From Anaerobacillus sp. (GTDB lineage: Bacteria; Bacillota; Bacilli; Bacillales_H; Anaerobacillaceae), in the NCBI GenBank assembly GCA_007120055.1, contig SKOL01000114.1, positions 1 through 10,936 of the forward strand: a stretch of 10,936 nt of DNA, written 5' to 3'. A program made the translations under genes and the position numbers. This document shows, one piece after another, positions 1-5,677 of the stretch; the first letter of the stretch is position 1; each line of letters opens with the position of its first letter. The notes beneath the pieces are model-generated. The model made no database searches. It was given only the letters and a program-made list of their open reading frames with translations, and was not told the DNA's origin.

Positions 1-1
1 G

Positions 2-433
2 ATTGAGACTTTCCTCCCTGGCTTTGGTGCTGCATTTGTCGGGATCGCCTTATTCTTCTTTGCGTTTACGACGATTATGGCGTACTACTATATTGCCGAA
101 ACAAACATTGCTTATTTAACATTCGGTAAAAATAATAAATTACCGATGTTCGTTTTAAAAATCGTTTTATTAGTAGCGACATATTTAGGTGCTGTTAGAA
201 GTTTTGACTTAGCATGGACATTAGGCGATATCGGTTTAGGTCTCATGGTTTGGCTAAATTTAATTGCCATCGTCATTTTAGCAAAGCCAGCGTTAAAAGC
301 GCTAAAAGATTATGAAGAGCAAAAAAGCCAAGGCCTTGATCCAGTATTTAACCCAGAAAAACTAGGGATTAAAAATGCAGATTATTGGGTGAATGAATAT
401 CAACAAGAGGAAAAAGAAAAACAATCAAGCTAG
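2..433 (+). CDS. Na+/alanine (amino acid) symporter, AGCS family, C-terminal part
   Basis: This is the last 143 codons of a membrane transporter of the alanine/glycine:cation symporter (AGCS, AlsT-like) family, which imports small amino acids with sodium. The frame is open to the left edge, so the ATG at 77 is internal and the true start lies outside the window. The hydrophobic stretch FFFAFTTIMAYYYIAETN is typical of the late transmembrane helices of this family. Two further hydrophobic helices follow, then a charged cytoplasmic tail rich in Glu, Gln and Lys that ends at the TAG. An intrinsic terminator lies about 45 bases downstream, so the gene is transcriptionally separate from the lia operon. 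The family call is firm; the substrate, alanine or another small amino acid, is inferred. Confidence 0.85.
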   Translation: METFLPGFGAAFVGIALFFFAFTTIMAYYYIAETNIAYLTFGKNNKLPMFVLKIVLLVATYLGAVRSFDLAWTLGDIGLGLMVWLNLIAIVILAKPALKALKDYEEQKSQGLDPVFNPEKLGIKNADYWVNEYQQEEKEKQSS

Positions 434-478
434 TAATTATGTTATTTATTAATAAAGCTGAAATAAATAATCACTCAA

Positions 479-515
479 GAAACAGTTACTCTTTTAAGGG
501 GTAGCTGTTTTTTTC
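479..515 (+). terminator. Rho-independent terminator of the symporter gene
   Basis: Bases 481-491 pair with 499-509 in an 11-bp stem that includes two G-U pairs. The loop has 7 bases, and a run of eight T begins at the base of the stem (508-515). It ends the symporter transcript before the lia control region. Confidence 0.85.
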
Positions 516-530
516 TTATGATAGATCAGT

Positions 531-656
531 ATTTAGACAGCAAAGGAGTAAATTTGGACAGCTACTAACCCTAATTAGACAACAAACGACTGGAATTGGA
601 CAACAACTAGCCCGAATTAGACAACAGTCGACTGGAATTGGACAACAAGACGTACT
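531..656. repeat. Six-unit array with exact 21-bp period
   Basis: Six units share the core ATTRGACAACA. Their GACA cores begin at 536, 557, 578, 599, 620 and 641, a spacing of exactly 21 bp with no slip. The base before GAC alternates A, G, A, G, A, G. Units 3+4 (573-614) and 5+6 (615-656) form a 42-bp higher-order repeat that differs at only two bases over its first 34. The remaining 8-10 bases of each unit vary. In the strand's L-D-N-N reading frame a TAG interrupts the array, so it is not coding. It fills the gap between the symporter terminator and the LiaR box. Confidence 0.85.
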
Positions 657-661
657 CTCCT

Positions 662-679
662 ATAAGCCTCAAGTCTTAT
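662..679. promoter_or_regulatory. Predicted LiaR binding site (7-4-7 inverted repeat)
   Basis: ATAAGCC, a four-base spacer TCAA, then GTCTTAT form an inverted repeat with one mismatch between the halves. This matches the architecture I recall for the Bacillus subtilis liaI promoter operator, where a GTCTTAT half site is paired across a 4-bp spacer. It lies 77 bases upstream of liaI. With the candidate -10 at 699-704, the centre of the box falls near -40, the usual place for an activator that contacts RNA polymerase at the -35 region. This implies autoregulation of the operon by phosphorylated LiaR. Confidence 0.7.
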
Positions 680-704
680 TCAAAATATATCTAAGGCTCA
701 TTAT
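676..704 (+). promoter_or_regulatory. Candidate LiaR-dependent liaI promoter
   Basis: A possible -10 hexamer CATTAT lies at 699-704. The corresponding -35 position (676-681, TTATTC) is poor and overlaps the downstream half of the LiaR box. A weak -35 under an activator site is expected for an inducible promoter. The -10 choice is uncertain; TAACAT at 724-729 is an alternative. Confidence 0.35.
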
Positions 705-756
705 GGCGAAGTGCAAATCAAGATAACATAGAGTTAAGAAAGGAGAGGAACTAAAC

Positions 757-1125
757 ATGAAAAAAATCGGATTATTTATATTAGGTGGGATTGCGGCGAT
801 TATTTTACTCGCAAATATCGGACCAATTGCAATTTTTGCAATTAGCCTTGTTATTCTTTACTACGTATTTAAAGGGTTTATGAACGCGGATACTTCATTC
901 AGTAAAATTGCTTGGGCGATATTAGGGCTTATCCTTTTGTCGAGTGTCGCTTCAAATGTTCCAGCACTTGTTGGCTTGATCGCAGCGGTCGTCCTTTATT
1001 TTGTCTTTAAAAGTTGGGATGAAGTTGACCGTTCATCTGAAGCACCTTTAACGAACGAAAAGCAAGAAACTGATCCATTCGTCAATTTCGAGAAAGAATG
1101 GGCGGAATTAAAGCGTAATTATTAA
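757..1125 (+). CDS. liaI: LiaI-like small membrane protein (lmo0954 type)
   Basis: This 122-residue integral membrane protein is the first gene of the lia operon. Two hydrophobic segments, about residues 5-40 and 50-86, make up most of the chain. A hydrophilic acidic tail follows and ends in a FEKEWAELK-type sequence, comparable to the acidic EW-containing tail of Bacillus subtilis LiaI. In B. subtilis LiaI anchors the PspA-like LiaH at the membrane under envelope stress. The sequence is closer in style to the lmo0954 family than to B. subtilis LiaI, so the assignment leans on position next to liaH as well as topology. An AAGGAGAGG ribosome binding site 8 bases upstream supports the ATG. A LiaR box precedes the gene. 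Confidence 0.75.
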   Translation: MKKIGLFILGGIAAIILLANIGPIAIFAISLVILYYVFKGFMNADTSFSKIAWAILGLILLSSVASNVPALVGLIAAVVLYFVFKSWDEVDRSSEAPLTNEKQETDPFVNFEKEWAELKRNY

Positions 1126-1190
1126 GCGAGAGTTCATAACAAACTGGCAGAGCAAAATAAACATTTTTATATAAAAGGAGCGAATCGAAA

Positions 1191-1841
1191 ATGAGTAACT
1201 TATTTACACGCATTAAAAATACAATTGCAGCAGATGTTCATGAAATGTTAGATGAAAAAGAGCAAAAAAATCCAATTGCTGTTTTGAACCAGTATTTACG
1301 AGACTGTGAAAAGGAAGTAGAAAAGGTTAGAAAATTAGTCGAACGTCAATATTTATTAAAAGAAGAATTCACCCGTGAGCATAACGAAGCACGTCAGTTA
1401 GCTGACAAACGAAAATATCAAGTAGATATCGCAGCAAAAGCTGGTGAAACCGAGCTCATGAACTTTGCTATTCAAGAACAAACTCACTATGAAGAGCGAG
1501 CACAACGTTTAAAGCTTTCTCTTGAACAAGCAACATCCCACCTTTACGATTTAGAGAAAAAATATGAAGAAATGAAACATAAGCTGAAAGACATGCATAT
1601 TAAGCGGATGGAGTTAATGGGAAGAGAAAACATGACACGTGCCAATCATCGTATGAACCAAATGCTAGACGGAAATAGTTATACTGGCAAAATCGACTCA
1701 CGTTTTGATGAGATGGATCGCTACTTAGATCATCTTGAGCATCAAGCAAACTCACAGTACCATCGTAATACCATCGATAGTCGCATCGCTCAACTAGAAA
1801 AAGAAATAAAAAATGCAGAAAGTCGTTCAGTTTCTCAGTAA
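1191..1841 (+). CDS. liaH: LiaH, PspA/IM30-family envelope-stress effector
   Basis: This 216-residue protein is of the PspA/IM30/Vipp1 (ESCRT-III-like) family. Such proteins oligomerise on the inner face of the membrane and protect it when the cell envelope is damaged. The N-terminus (residues 1-25, MSNLFTRIKNTIAADVHEML) is the amphipathic start typical of the family, and PIAVLNQYLRD at about 28-38 is a conserved family stretch. Residues 35-145 are heavily charged and helical, forming a long coiled coil rich in Glu, Lys and Gln. A shorter helix closes the C-terminus. It is the second gene of the operon, 65 bases after liaI, with an AAAGGAGCG ribosome binding site. A stem-loop directly after its stop codon probably sets it, with liaI, apart from the regulatory genes in expression level. 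Confidence 0.93.
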   Translation: MSNLFTRIKNTIAADVHEMLDEKEQKNPIAVLNQYLRDCEKEVEKVRKLVERQYLLKEEFTREHNEARQLADKRKYQVDIAAKAGETELMNFAIQEQTHYEERAQRLKLSLEQATSHLYDLEKKYEEMKHKLKDMHIKRMELMGRENMTRANHRMNQMLDGNSYTGKIDSRFDEMDRYLDHLEHQANSQYHRNTIDSRIAQLEKEIKNAESRSVSQ

Positions 1842-1862
1842 AAACATGGTATATTTTAATAA

Positions 1863-1890
1863 GGGTTGACTCCTATAATTGGGTCAGCCC
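1863..1890 (+). promoter_or_regulatory. Stem-loop between liaH and liaF (likely partial terminator or mRNA-end stabiliser)
   Basis: Bases 1863-1872 pair with 1881-1890 in an unbroken 10-bp stem (two G-U pairs) around an 8-base loop. No T run follows, so it is not a full intrinsic terminator. It lies 22 bases after the liaH stop and ends 20 bases before the AGGAGG of liaF. In B. subtilis the liaIH message is much more abundant than the full-length operon message; a structure here would give the same effect by partial termination or by protecting the 3' end. Confidence 0.65.
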
Positions 1891-1923
1891 ACTACATATT
1901 CTTATAAGCGAGGAGGAGAGGTT

Positions 1924-2658
1924 ATGGATAATCACAATAAAACAGATTATATTAGTTGGACCGTTTTGGTTGGACTGCTTCTTCTCCTAGTCGAGATTAC
2001 CTTTTTTAGTAAAGGGTTAGTTTTTGCGATATTATTTTCAGGGATTTTCATTTACTTTGGAGCAAAAAGGTTTTACGGGTCTAGCGGAAAACTATTCTTT
2101 TTTATCGGGTGTTTTATTCTCTTTTTTACAATCATTAGTATGATGGTCTTTAAGTTTTTAATTTTTGCCGCTATCATTTACGTTATATTTTATTTTTATA
2201 AATCAAAAACCGGACCTATTGTTATTGAGCCAAATGTAAAAGAAGGAATGCCAACGAACGATGCAACAAAGAAGATCCGTTCGCAGCAGCTTTTAAAAAA
2301 CCTTTTTTACGGCCGTCAAAAAACGTCCGAAGAAGTGTTTGAATGGGACGATATTAACATTCAAACAGGCATTGGCGATACGAGAATAGACTTAAGTAAT
2401 ACTGTTCTTCCGAAAGGTGAAGCAGTTATTTCGATTCGTAATTTTATCGGCAATATTCAAATTCTTGTTCCATATGATATAGAAGTAAATGTTTCTCATT
2501 CTGTAGTTACCGGAACGACGATTATTTTCGAAGCAGAAAATGAAAAGTTATTTAATCAAACGTTAACGTATCGAACCGAAAAATACGATGAGGCTCAACA
2601 AAAAATCAAAATTGTCACCTCTATGGGAATTGGTAGATTAGAGGTGAAAAGAATATGA
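1924..2658 (+). CDS. liaF: LiaF, membrane inhibitor of the LiaS kinase
   Basis: LiaF holds LiaS inactive in unstressed cells. I start it at the ATG at 1924 (244 residues), because AGGAGGAGAGG at 1911-1921 is well placed for it; the in-frame TTG at 1879 lies inside the preceding stem-loop and has no comparable site. Residues 12-92 hold about four hydrophobic helices. A short linker leads to a soluble C-terminal domain (about 128-244) of the LiaF/DUF2154 type, with the characteristic IGDTRIDLSN, FIGNIQILVPYDIEV and [10 protein letters not shown] pattern of beta strands. The gene overlaps liaS by four bases (ATGA), indicating translational coupling. B. subtilis has liaG between liaH and liaF; here that gene is absent. 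Confidence 0.92.
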   Translation: MDNHNKTDYISWTVLVGLLLLLVEITFFSKGLVFAILFSGIFIYFGAKRFYGSSGKLFFFIGCFILFFTIISMMVFKFLIFAAIIYVIFYFYKSKTGPIVIEPNVKEGMPTNDATKKIRSQQLLKNLFYGRQKTSEEVFEWDDINIQTGIGDTRIDLSNTVLPKGEAVISIRNFIGNIQILVPYDIEVNVSHSVVTGTTIIFEAENEKLFNQTLTYRTEKYDEAQQKIKIVTSMGIGRLEVKRI

Positions 2659-3686
2659 AGTTTATTCAAAGACAAATTCTCTCGAGTGTATTTTTTTCGA
2701 TCATCGTATTTTCGTTAGCAACGGTTATATATCTTGTTATTTTTCCGGTTGCTGATTGGCAAGTTGTGTTAGAGGTAAAGATCTTTGACTTACCAGTATT
2801 CTTTTTTATACCAGCAGTCGCAGTTGCCCTTGGAATCATTTATGGTTTAATAAGTACCTATAATTATAAGAAACAAATGGAAATGGTGGAGGAAGCTTTA
2901 TATGAGCTTGAACAAGGACGCTTATTAAATGAAGATAAAACTGCACAACTTGAAGAACTAGAAAACGTTTGGCGCTGTGTCAAAAATATTCAAAAACAAA
3001 TGACAGAACAAGTGAAAACTGCGCAAAAGCTTGCTAGTGAAAAAGCGATCGATCAAGAAAAGCAAGTTCAAAAAATTGTTTCCCAAGAGCGTAACCGTCT
3101 CGCACGTGAACTTCATGATTCCGTGAGTCAACAACTTTTTGCAGCATCGATGCTCATGTCGGCGATTACCGAAACGAAGCAAGAAGAAGCTAGTCAAGAA
3201 GCAAAGCAGCTAAAGCTTGTCGAAGAAATGATTCATCAATCGCAGCTTGAAATGAGAGCATTATTACTTCACCTACGACCAGTCCCCCTTAAAGGAAAAT
3301 CACTTCAAGAAGGAATGCAAGAACTATTAGGAGAGTTATCTCAAAAGGTCCCGATGGAGATATCGTGGACAGTTGAATCGCATCCTTTAGAAAAAGGAGT
3401 AGAAGACCATCTGTTTCGTATTTTACAAGAATCAATTTCAAATACGTTACGCCATGCAAAAGCAACGAGTTTGGAAGTACTACTCATTCATCGAGACGAT
3501 TTAGTCATTTTACGAATTTCTGATGATGGCGTAGGTTTTGACGTCAGTGAAGAAAAAGCAGGTTCGTACGGTTTACAAAATATGCATGAACGCACGAAAG
3601 AAATCGGTGGTGTTCTAAAAGTTGTAAGCCTAAAAAATAAAGGAACTCGCCTTGAAGTGAAAGTTCCATTAATGGCAGGTGATTAA
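2655..3686 (+). CDS. liaS: LiaS, NarL-type sensor histidine kinase
   Basis: This 343-residue membrane histidine kinase senses cell-envelope stress together with LiaF and phosphorylates LiaR. Two transmembrane helices (about 8-30 and 46-68) enclose only a short external loop, the layout of intramembrane-sensing kinases. A charged helical linker (about 70-140) follows. The HisKA_3 dimerisation domain contains the phosphoacceptor His154 in [16 protein letters not shown]. The ATPase domain shows the N box around Asn263 ([13 protein letters not shown]), the G1 motif SDDGVGFD (about 289-296) and the G2 motif [14 protein letters not shown] (306-319). The start overlaps the liaF stop, and only two bases separate its stop from liaR. 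All key catalytic residues are present. Confidence 0.95.
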   Translation: MKFIQRQILSSVFFSIIVFSLATVIYLVIFPVADWQVVLEVKIFDLPVFFFIPAVAVALGIIYGLISTYNYKKQMEMVEEALYELEQGRLLNEDKTAQLEELENVWRCVKNIQKQMTEQVKTAQKLASEKAIDQEKQVQKIVSQERNRLARELHDSVSQQLFAASMLMSAITETKQEEASQEAKQLKLVEEMIHQSQLEMRALLLHLRPVPLKGKSLQEGMQELLGELSQKVPMEISWTVESHPLEKGVEDHLFRILQESISNTLRHAKATSLEVLLIHRDDLVILRISDDGVGFDVSEEKAGSYGLQNMHERTKEIGGVLKVVSLKNKGTRLEVKVPLMAGD

Positions 3687-3688
3687 AA

Positions 3689-4321
3689 TTGATCAAAGTT
3701 TTATTTGTAGATGATCACGAAATGGTCCGAATTGGAGTAACGTCGTATTTGTCAGCACAAACTGATATTGAGGTGGTTGGAGAAGCTGACAACGGTGCTA
3801 AAGGAGTCGAGCTTGCGTTAGCGCTCCGTCCAGACATTATTTTAATGGACTTAGTCATGAAAGAAATGGACGGTATTGAAGCAACGCGAAGAATTGTTGA
3901 GGAATGGCCAGAAGCAAAAGTCATTATTGTTACAAGCTTTCTAGATGATGAAAAAGTGTACCCAGCCCTAGAAGCAGGAGCGACGAGCTATATGTTAAAA
4001 ACATCAAAGGCGAGCGAAATCGCCGAAGCAGTCCGCGCCACACATCGGGGCCAATCTGTCCTAGAACCTGAAGTGACCGGGAAAATGATGACAAGAATGC
4101 GCCAAAAGAAAGTCACATATCCGCACGAACAACTAACAGAGCGTGAAATGGAAATTTTGCTACTTATCGCTGAAGGAAAAACAAACCAAGAAATCGCTGA
4201 TGAAGCTTTTATCGCTTTAAAAACTGTCAAAGTGCATGTCAGTAACATTTTAGGGAAACTAGAAGTTCACGACCGTACTCAAGCCGTTATTTATGCGTTT
4301 AAGCATGGGTTGGTGAAGTGA
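3689..4321 (+). CDS. liaR: LiaR, NarL/FixJ-type response regulator
   Basis: This 210-residue DNA-binding response regulator is the partner of LiaS. The receiver domain (1-120) has the acidic pair D8-D9, phosphoacceptor Asp54 (ILMDLVM), Thr82 and Lys104. The LuxR-type helix-turn-helix occupies about 146-207, with the signatures [20 protein letters not shown] and [14 protein letters not shown]. The start is TTG at 3689, where [10 protein letters not shown] begins exactly as in the family, and AGGTGAT lies five bases before it. The gene sits two bases after liaS, so it is probably translated by coupling. Its likely target is the 662-679 box. I see no intrinsic terminator after it, so some transcript may run into the methyltransferase gene. 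Confidence 0.95.
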   Translation: MIKVLFVDDHEMVRIGVTSYLSAQTDIEVVGEADNGAKGVELALALRPDIILMDLVMKEMDGIEATRRIVEEWPEAKVIIVTSFLDDEKVYPALEAGATSYMLKTSKASEIAEAVRATHRGQSVLEPEVTGKMMTRMRQKKVTYPHEQLTEREMEILLLIAEGKTNQEIADEAFIALKTVKVHVSNILGKLEVHDRTQAVIYAFKHGLVK

Positions 4322-4403
4322 TAATTATAGCCATTATGATAAAAATTTCAGGGGATTTATGTAATAATTCACTTGTCTTATGAACCCTAACTAACCAAAA
4401 AAA

Positions 4404-4412
4404 TGATATAAT
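4404..4412 (+). promoter_or_regulatory. Extended -10 promoter of the methyltransferase gene
   Basis: TGATATAAT is a perfect SigA -10 hexamer with the TGn extension, 41 bases before the GTG start. No good -35 is seen 17 bp upstream, which extended -10 promoters tolerate. It gives the methyltransferase transcription independent of the lia operon. Confidence 0.65.
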
Positions 4413-4452
4413 AGAATGAATCTTTAAGTACATGAATTGGAAGTGAACAAGA

Positions 4453-5589
4453 GTGACAGTTACTCCTTACAACAAACTCTCACCATTTATGAAATGGGCG
4501 GGTGGAAAAGAAAAAGAACTCACACATATTTTACCGAACATACCAGAACAGTTTGGACGTTACATCGAACCGTTTATCGGTGGGGGCGCTGTTTTTTTTG
4601 CGATGAACAAAGATAGAATGTGTATTAATGATAAGTTTACAGAATTGACGAGTTTATACGATTTAATAAAAACGAATGATCAACGTTTTTTTGAAAAACT
4701 AGATTCTATTTATGCGAACTGGTTAACGATCGAAAATTTCGTTTTGGACAAAGAGTTGTTATTTGTTAATAAATACAAGCAATACTCTGAAGACCACATT
4801 ACAAAAGAAGAATTAGATAAATTTATCGAACAATTTTTGCAGGAGTACTCAAGTGTCTTCGAAGAAATACTAGCAGCATCTTTTAACGTTAAACAAGACA
4901 AATTTATCGCCGAGTTAAAAAGAAACTTAACTGGCAAAACGAAGCGCATGAAAAAAATTGAGGGTGAAAAAGGGAAGCTACCTTCCTCTGATATCGTAGA
5001 TAATATCGAGACAGCTTTCAAAAGCGCTTACTATATGTATTTGCGCTATTTATATAATTACAAAACTGAATTAAACATGACGACCCCTGACCATATCGCA
5101 GTCTTTTATTTTATTCGCGAATATTGCTATGCTAGTATGTTTCGGTATAACCGAGATGGGAAATTCAATGTTCCTTACGGTGGTATTTCCTACAACCGCA
5201 AAGCATTTAACAAGAAAATCGACTATATGAAAAGTAGTGAATTGAGAAATCATTTACAACGTACAGAACTTTACAATTTGGATTTTGAACAGTTTTTTGA
5301 GACAATCGAAGTAACAGAAAACGATTTTATATTCCTAGACCCGCCTTATGACAGTGACTTTTCAGATTATGCTGGAATGTCCTTTACTTCTGAAGACCAA
5401 ACAAGGCTTGCGAATTATTTATATAATACAGAAGCTAAATGGATGCTCGTCATTAAGAATACTGAGTTAATCCAAAGTTTGTATATTGATAGAGGCTTTG
5501 AAGTATTGGCTTTTGATAAAAAATATCTCGTTAGCTTTCAAAATCGTAACGATAAAAATACAGAACATTTATTAATAAAAAATTACTAA
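4453..5589 (+). CDS. DNA adenine-N6 methyltransferase, Dam/D12 class, of an R-M system
   Basis: This 378-residue enzyme transfers a methyl group from S-adenosylmethionine to N6 of adenine, presumably to shield host DNA from the neighbouring endonuclease. Alpha-class order is clear: KWAGGK (14-19), the SAM-binding EPFIGGGAVFF (39-49), IND at 58-60, the RYNRDGKFNVPYGG region (231-244) that resembles the Dam family, and the catalytic DPPY at 296-299. It is about 100 residues longer than E. coli Dam; the extra length is a charged helical insert at about 90-190, just before the target-recognition part. The start is GTG with GGAAGTGA seven bases upstream. A terminator closes the gene before the endonuclease. 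The recognition site cannot be read from sequence; GATC-containing or GAGTC-type sites are the family candidates. Confidence 0.9.
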   Translation: MTVTPYNKLSPFMKWAGGKEKELTHILPNIPEQFGRYIEPFIGGGAVFFAMNKDRMCINDKFTELTSLYDLIKTNDQRFFEKLDSIYANWLTIENFVLDKELLFVNKYKQYSEDHITKEELDKFIEQFLQEYSSVFEEILAASFNVKQDKFIAELKRNLTGKTKRMKKIEGEKGKLPSSDIVDNIETAFKSAYYMYLRYLYNYKTELNMTTPDHIAVFYFIREYCYASMFRYNRDGKFNVPYGGISYNRKAFNKKIDYMKSSELRNHLQRTELYNLDFEQFFETIEVTENDFIFLDPPYDSDFSDYAGMSFTSEDQTRLANYLYNTEAKWMLVIKNTELIQSLYIDRGFEVLAFDKKYLVSFQNRNDKNTEHLLIKNY

Positions 5590-5592
5590 TTT

Positions 5593-5618
5593 GAGGCACT
5601 TTCCGTGTCTCTTTTTTT
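5593..5618 (+). terminator. Rho-independent terminator between methyltransferase and endonuclease
   Basis: A 7-bp stem (GAGGCAC at 5593-5599 with GTGTCTC at 5605-5611, one G-T pair) has a 5-base loop and is followed by seven T. It begins three bases after the methyltransferase stop and splits the R-M pair into two transcription units. Confidence 0.85.
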
Positions 5619-5646
5619 ACACTACTTTAACGGGTTTTGATGTAAT
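5616..5646 (+). promoter_or_regulatory. Candidate promoter of the endonuclease gene
   Basis: TGATGTAAT at 5638-5646 is an extended -10. TTTACA at 5616-5621 could be a -35, but its 19-bp spacer is long. The promoter starts in the T tract of the methyltransferase terminator, so the endonuclease is transcribed on its own. Confidence 0.5.
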
Positions 5647-5677
5647 AGAAAAAAATAACTTTAAGGAGTGAAGTGCA

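Noticed and set aside
531..656. CRISPR-like array
   Set aside because: The repeated core is about 11 bases and the variable part about 10; there are no direct repeats of CRISPR length, no spacers of usual size and no cas genes.
573..656. Coding heptad repeat (LDNNRLE in the plus frame)
   Set aside because: A TAG falls inside the array in that frame, and there is no start codon with a ribosome binding site.
1874..1879. TATAAT as a liaF promoter
   Set aside because: It is in the loop of the liaH-liaF hairpin, with no TGn extension and no usable -35 at 17 bp.
1879..1923. TTG start for a longer LiaF
   Set aside because: It lies inside the stem-loop after liaH and lacks a ribosome binding site; AGGAGG is placed for the ATG at 1924.
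4322..4400. Terminator of the lia operon
   Set aside because: Only short AT-rich pairings such as ATAAT/ATTAT were found, with no G+C-rich stem or T run.
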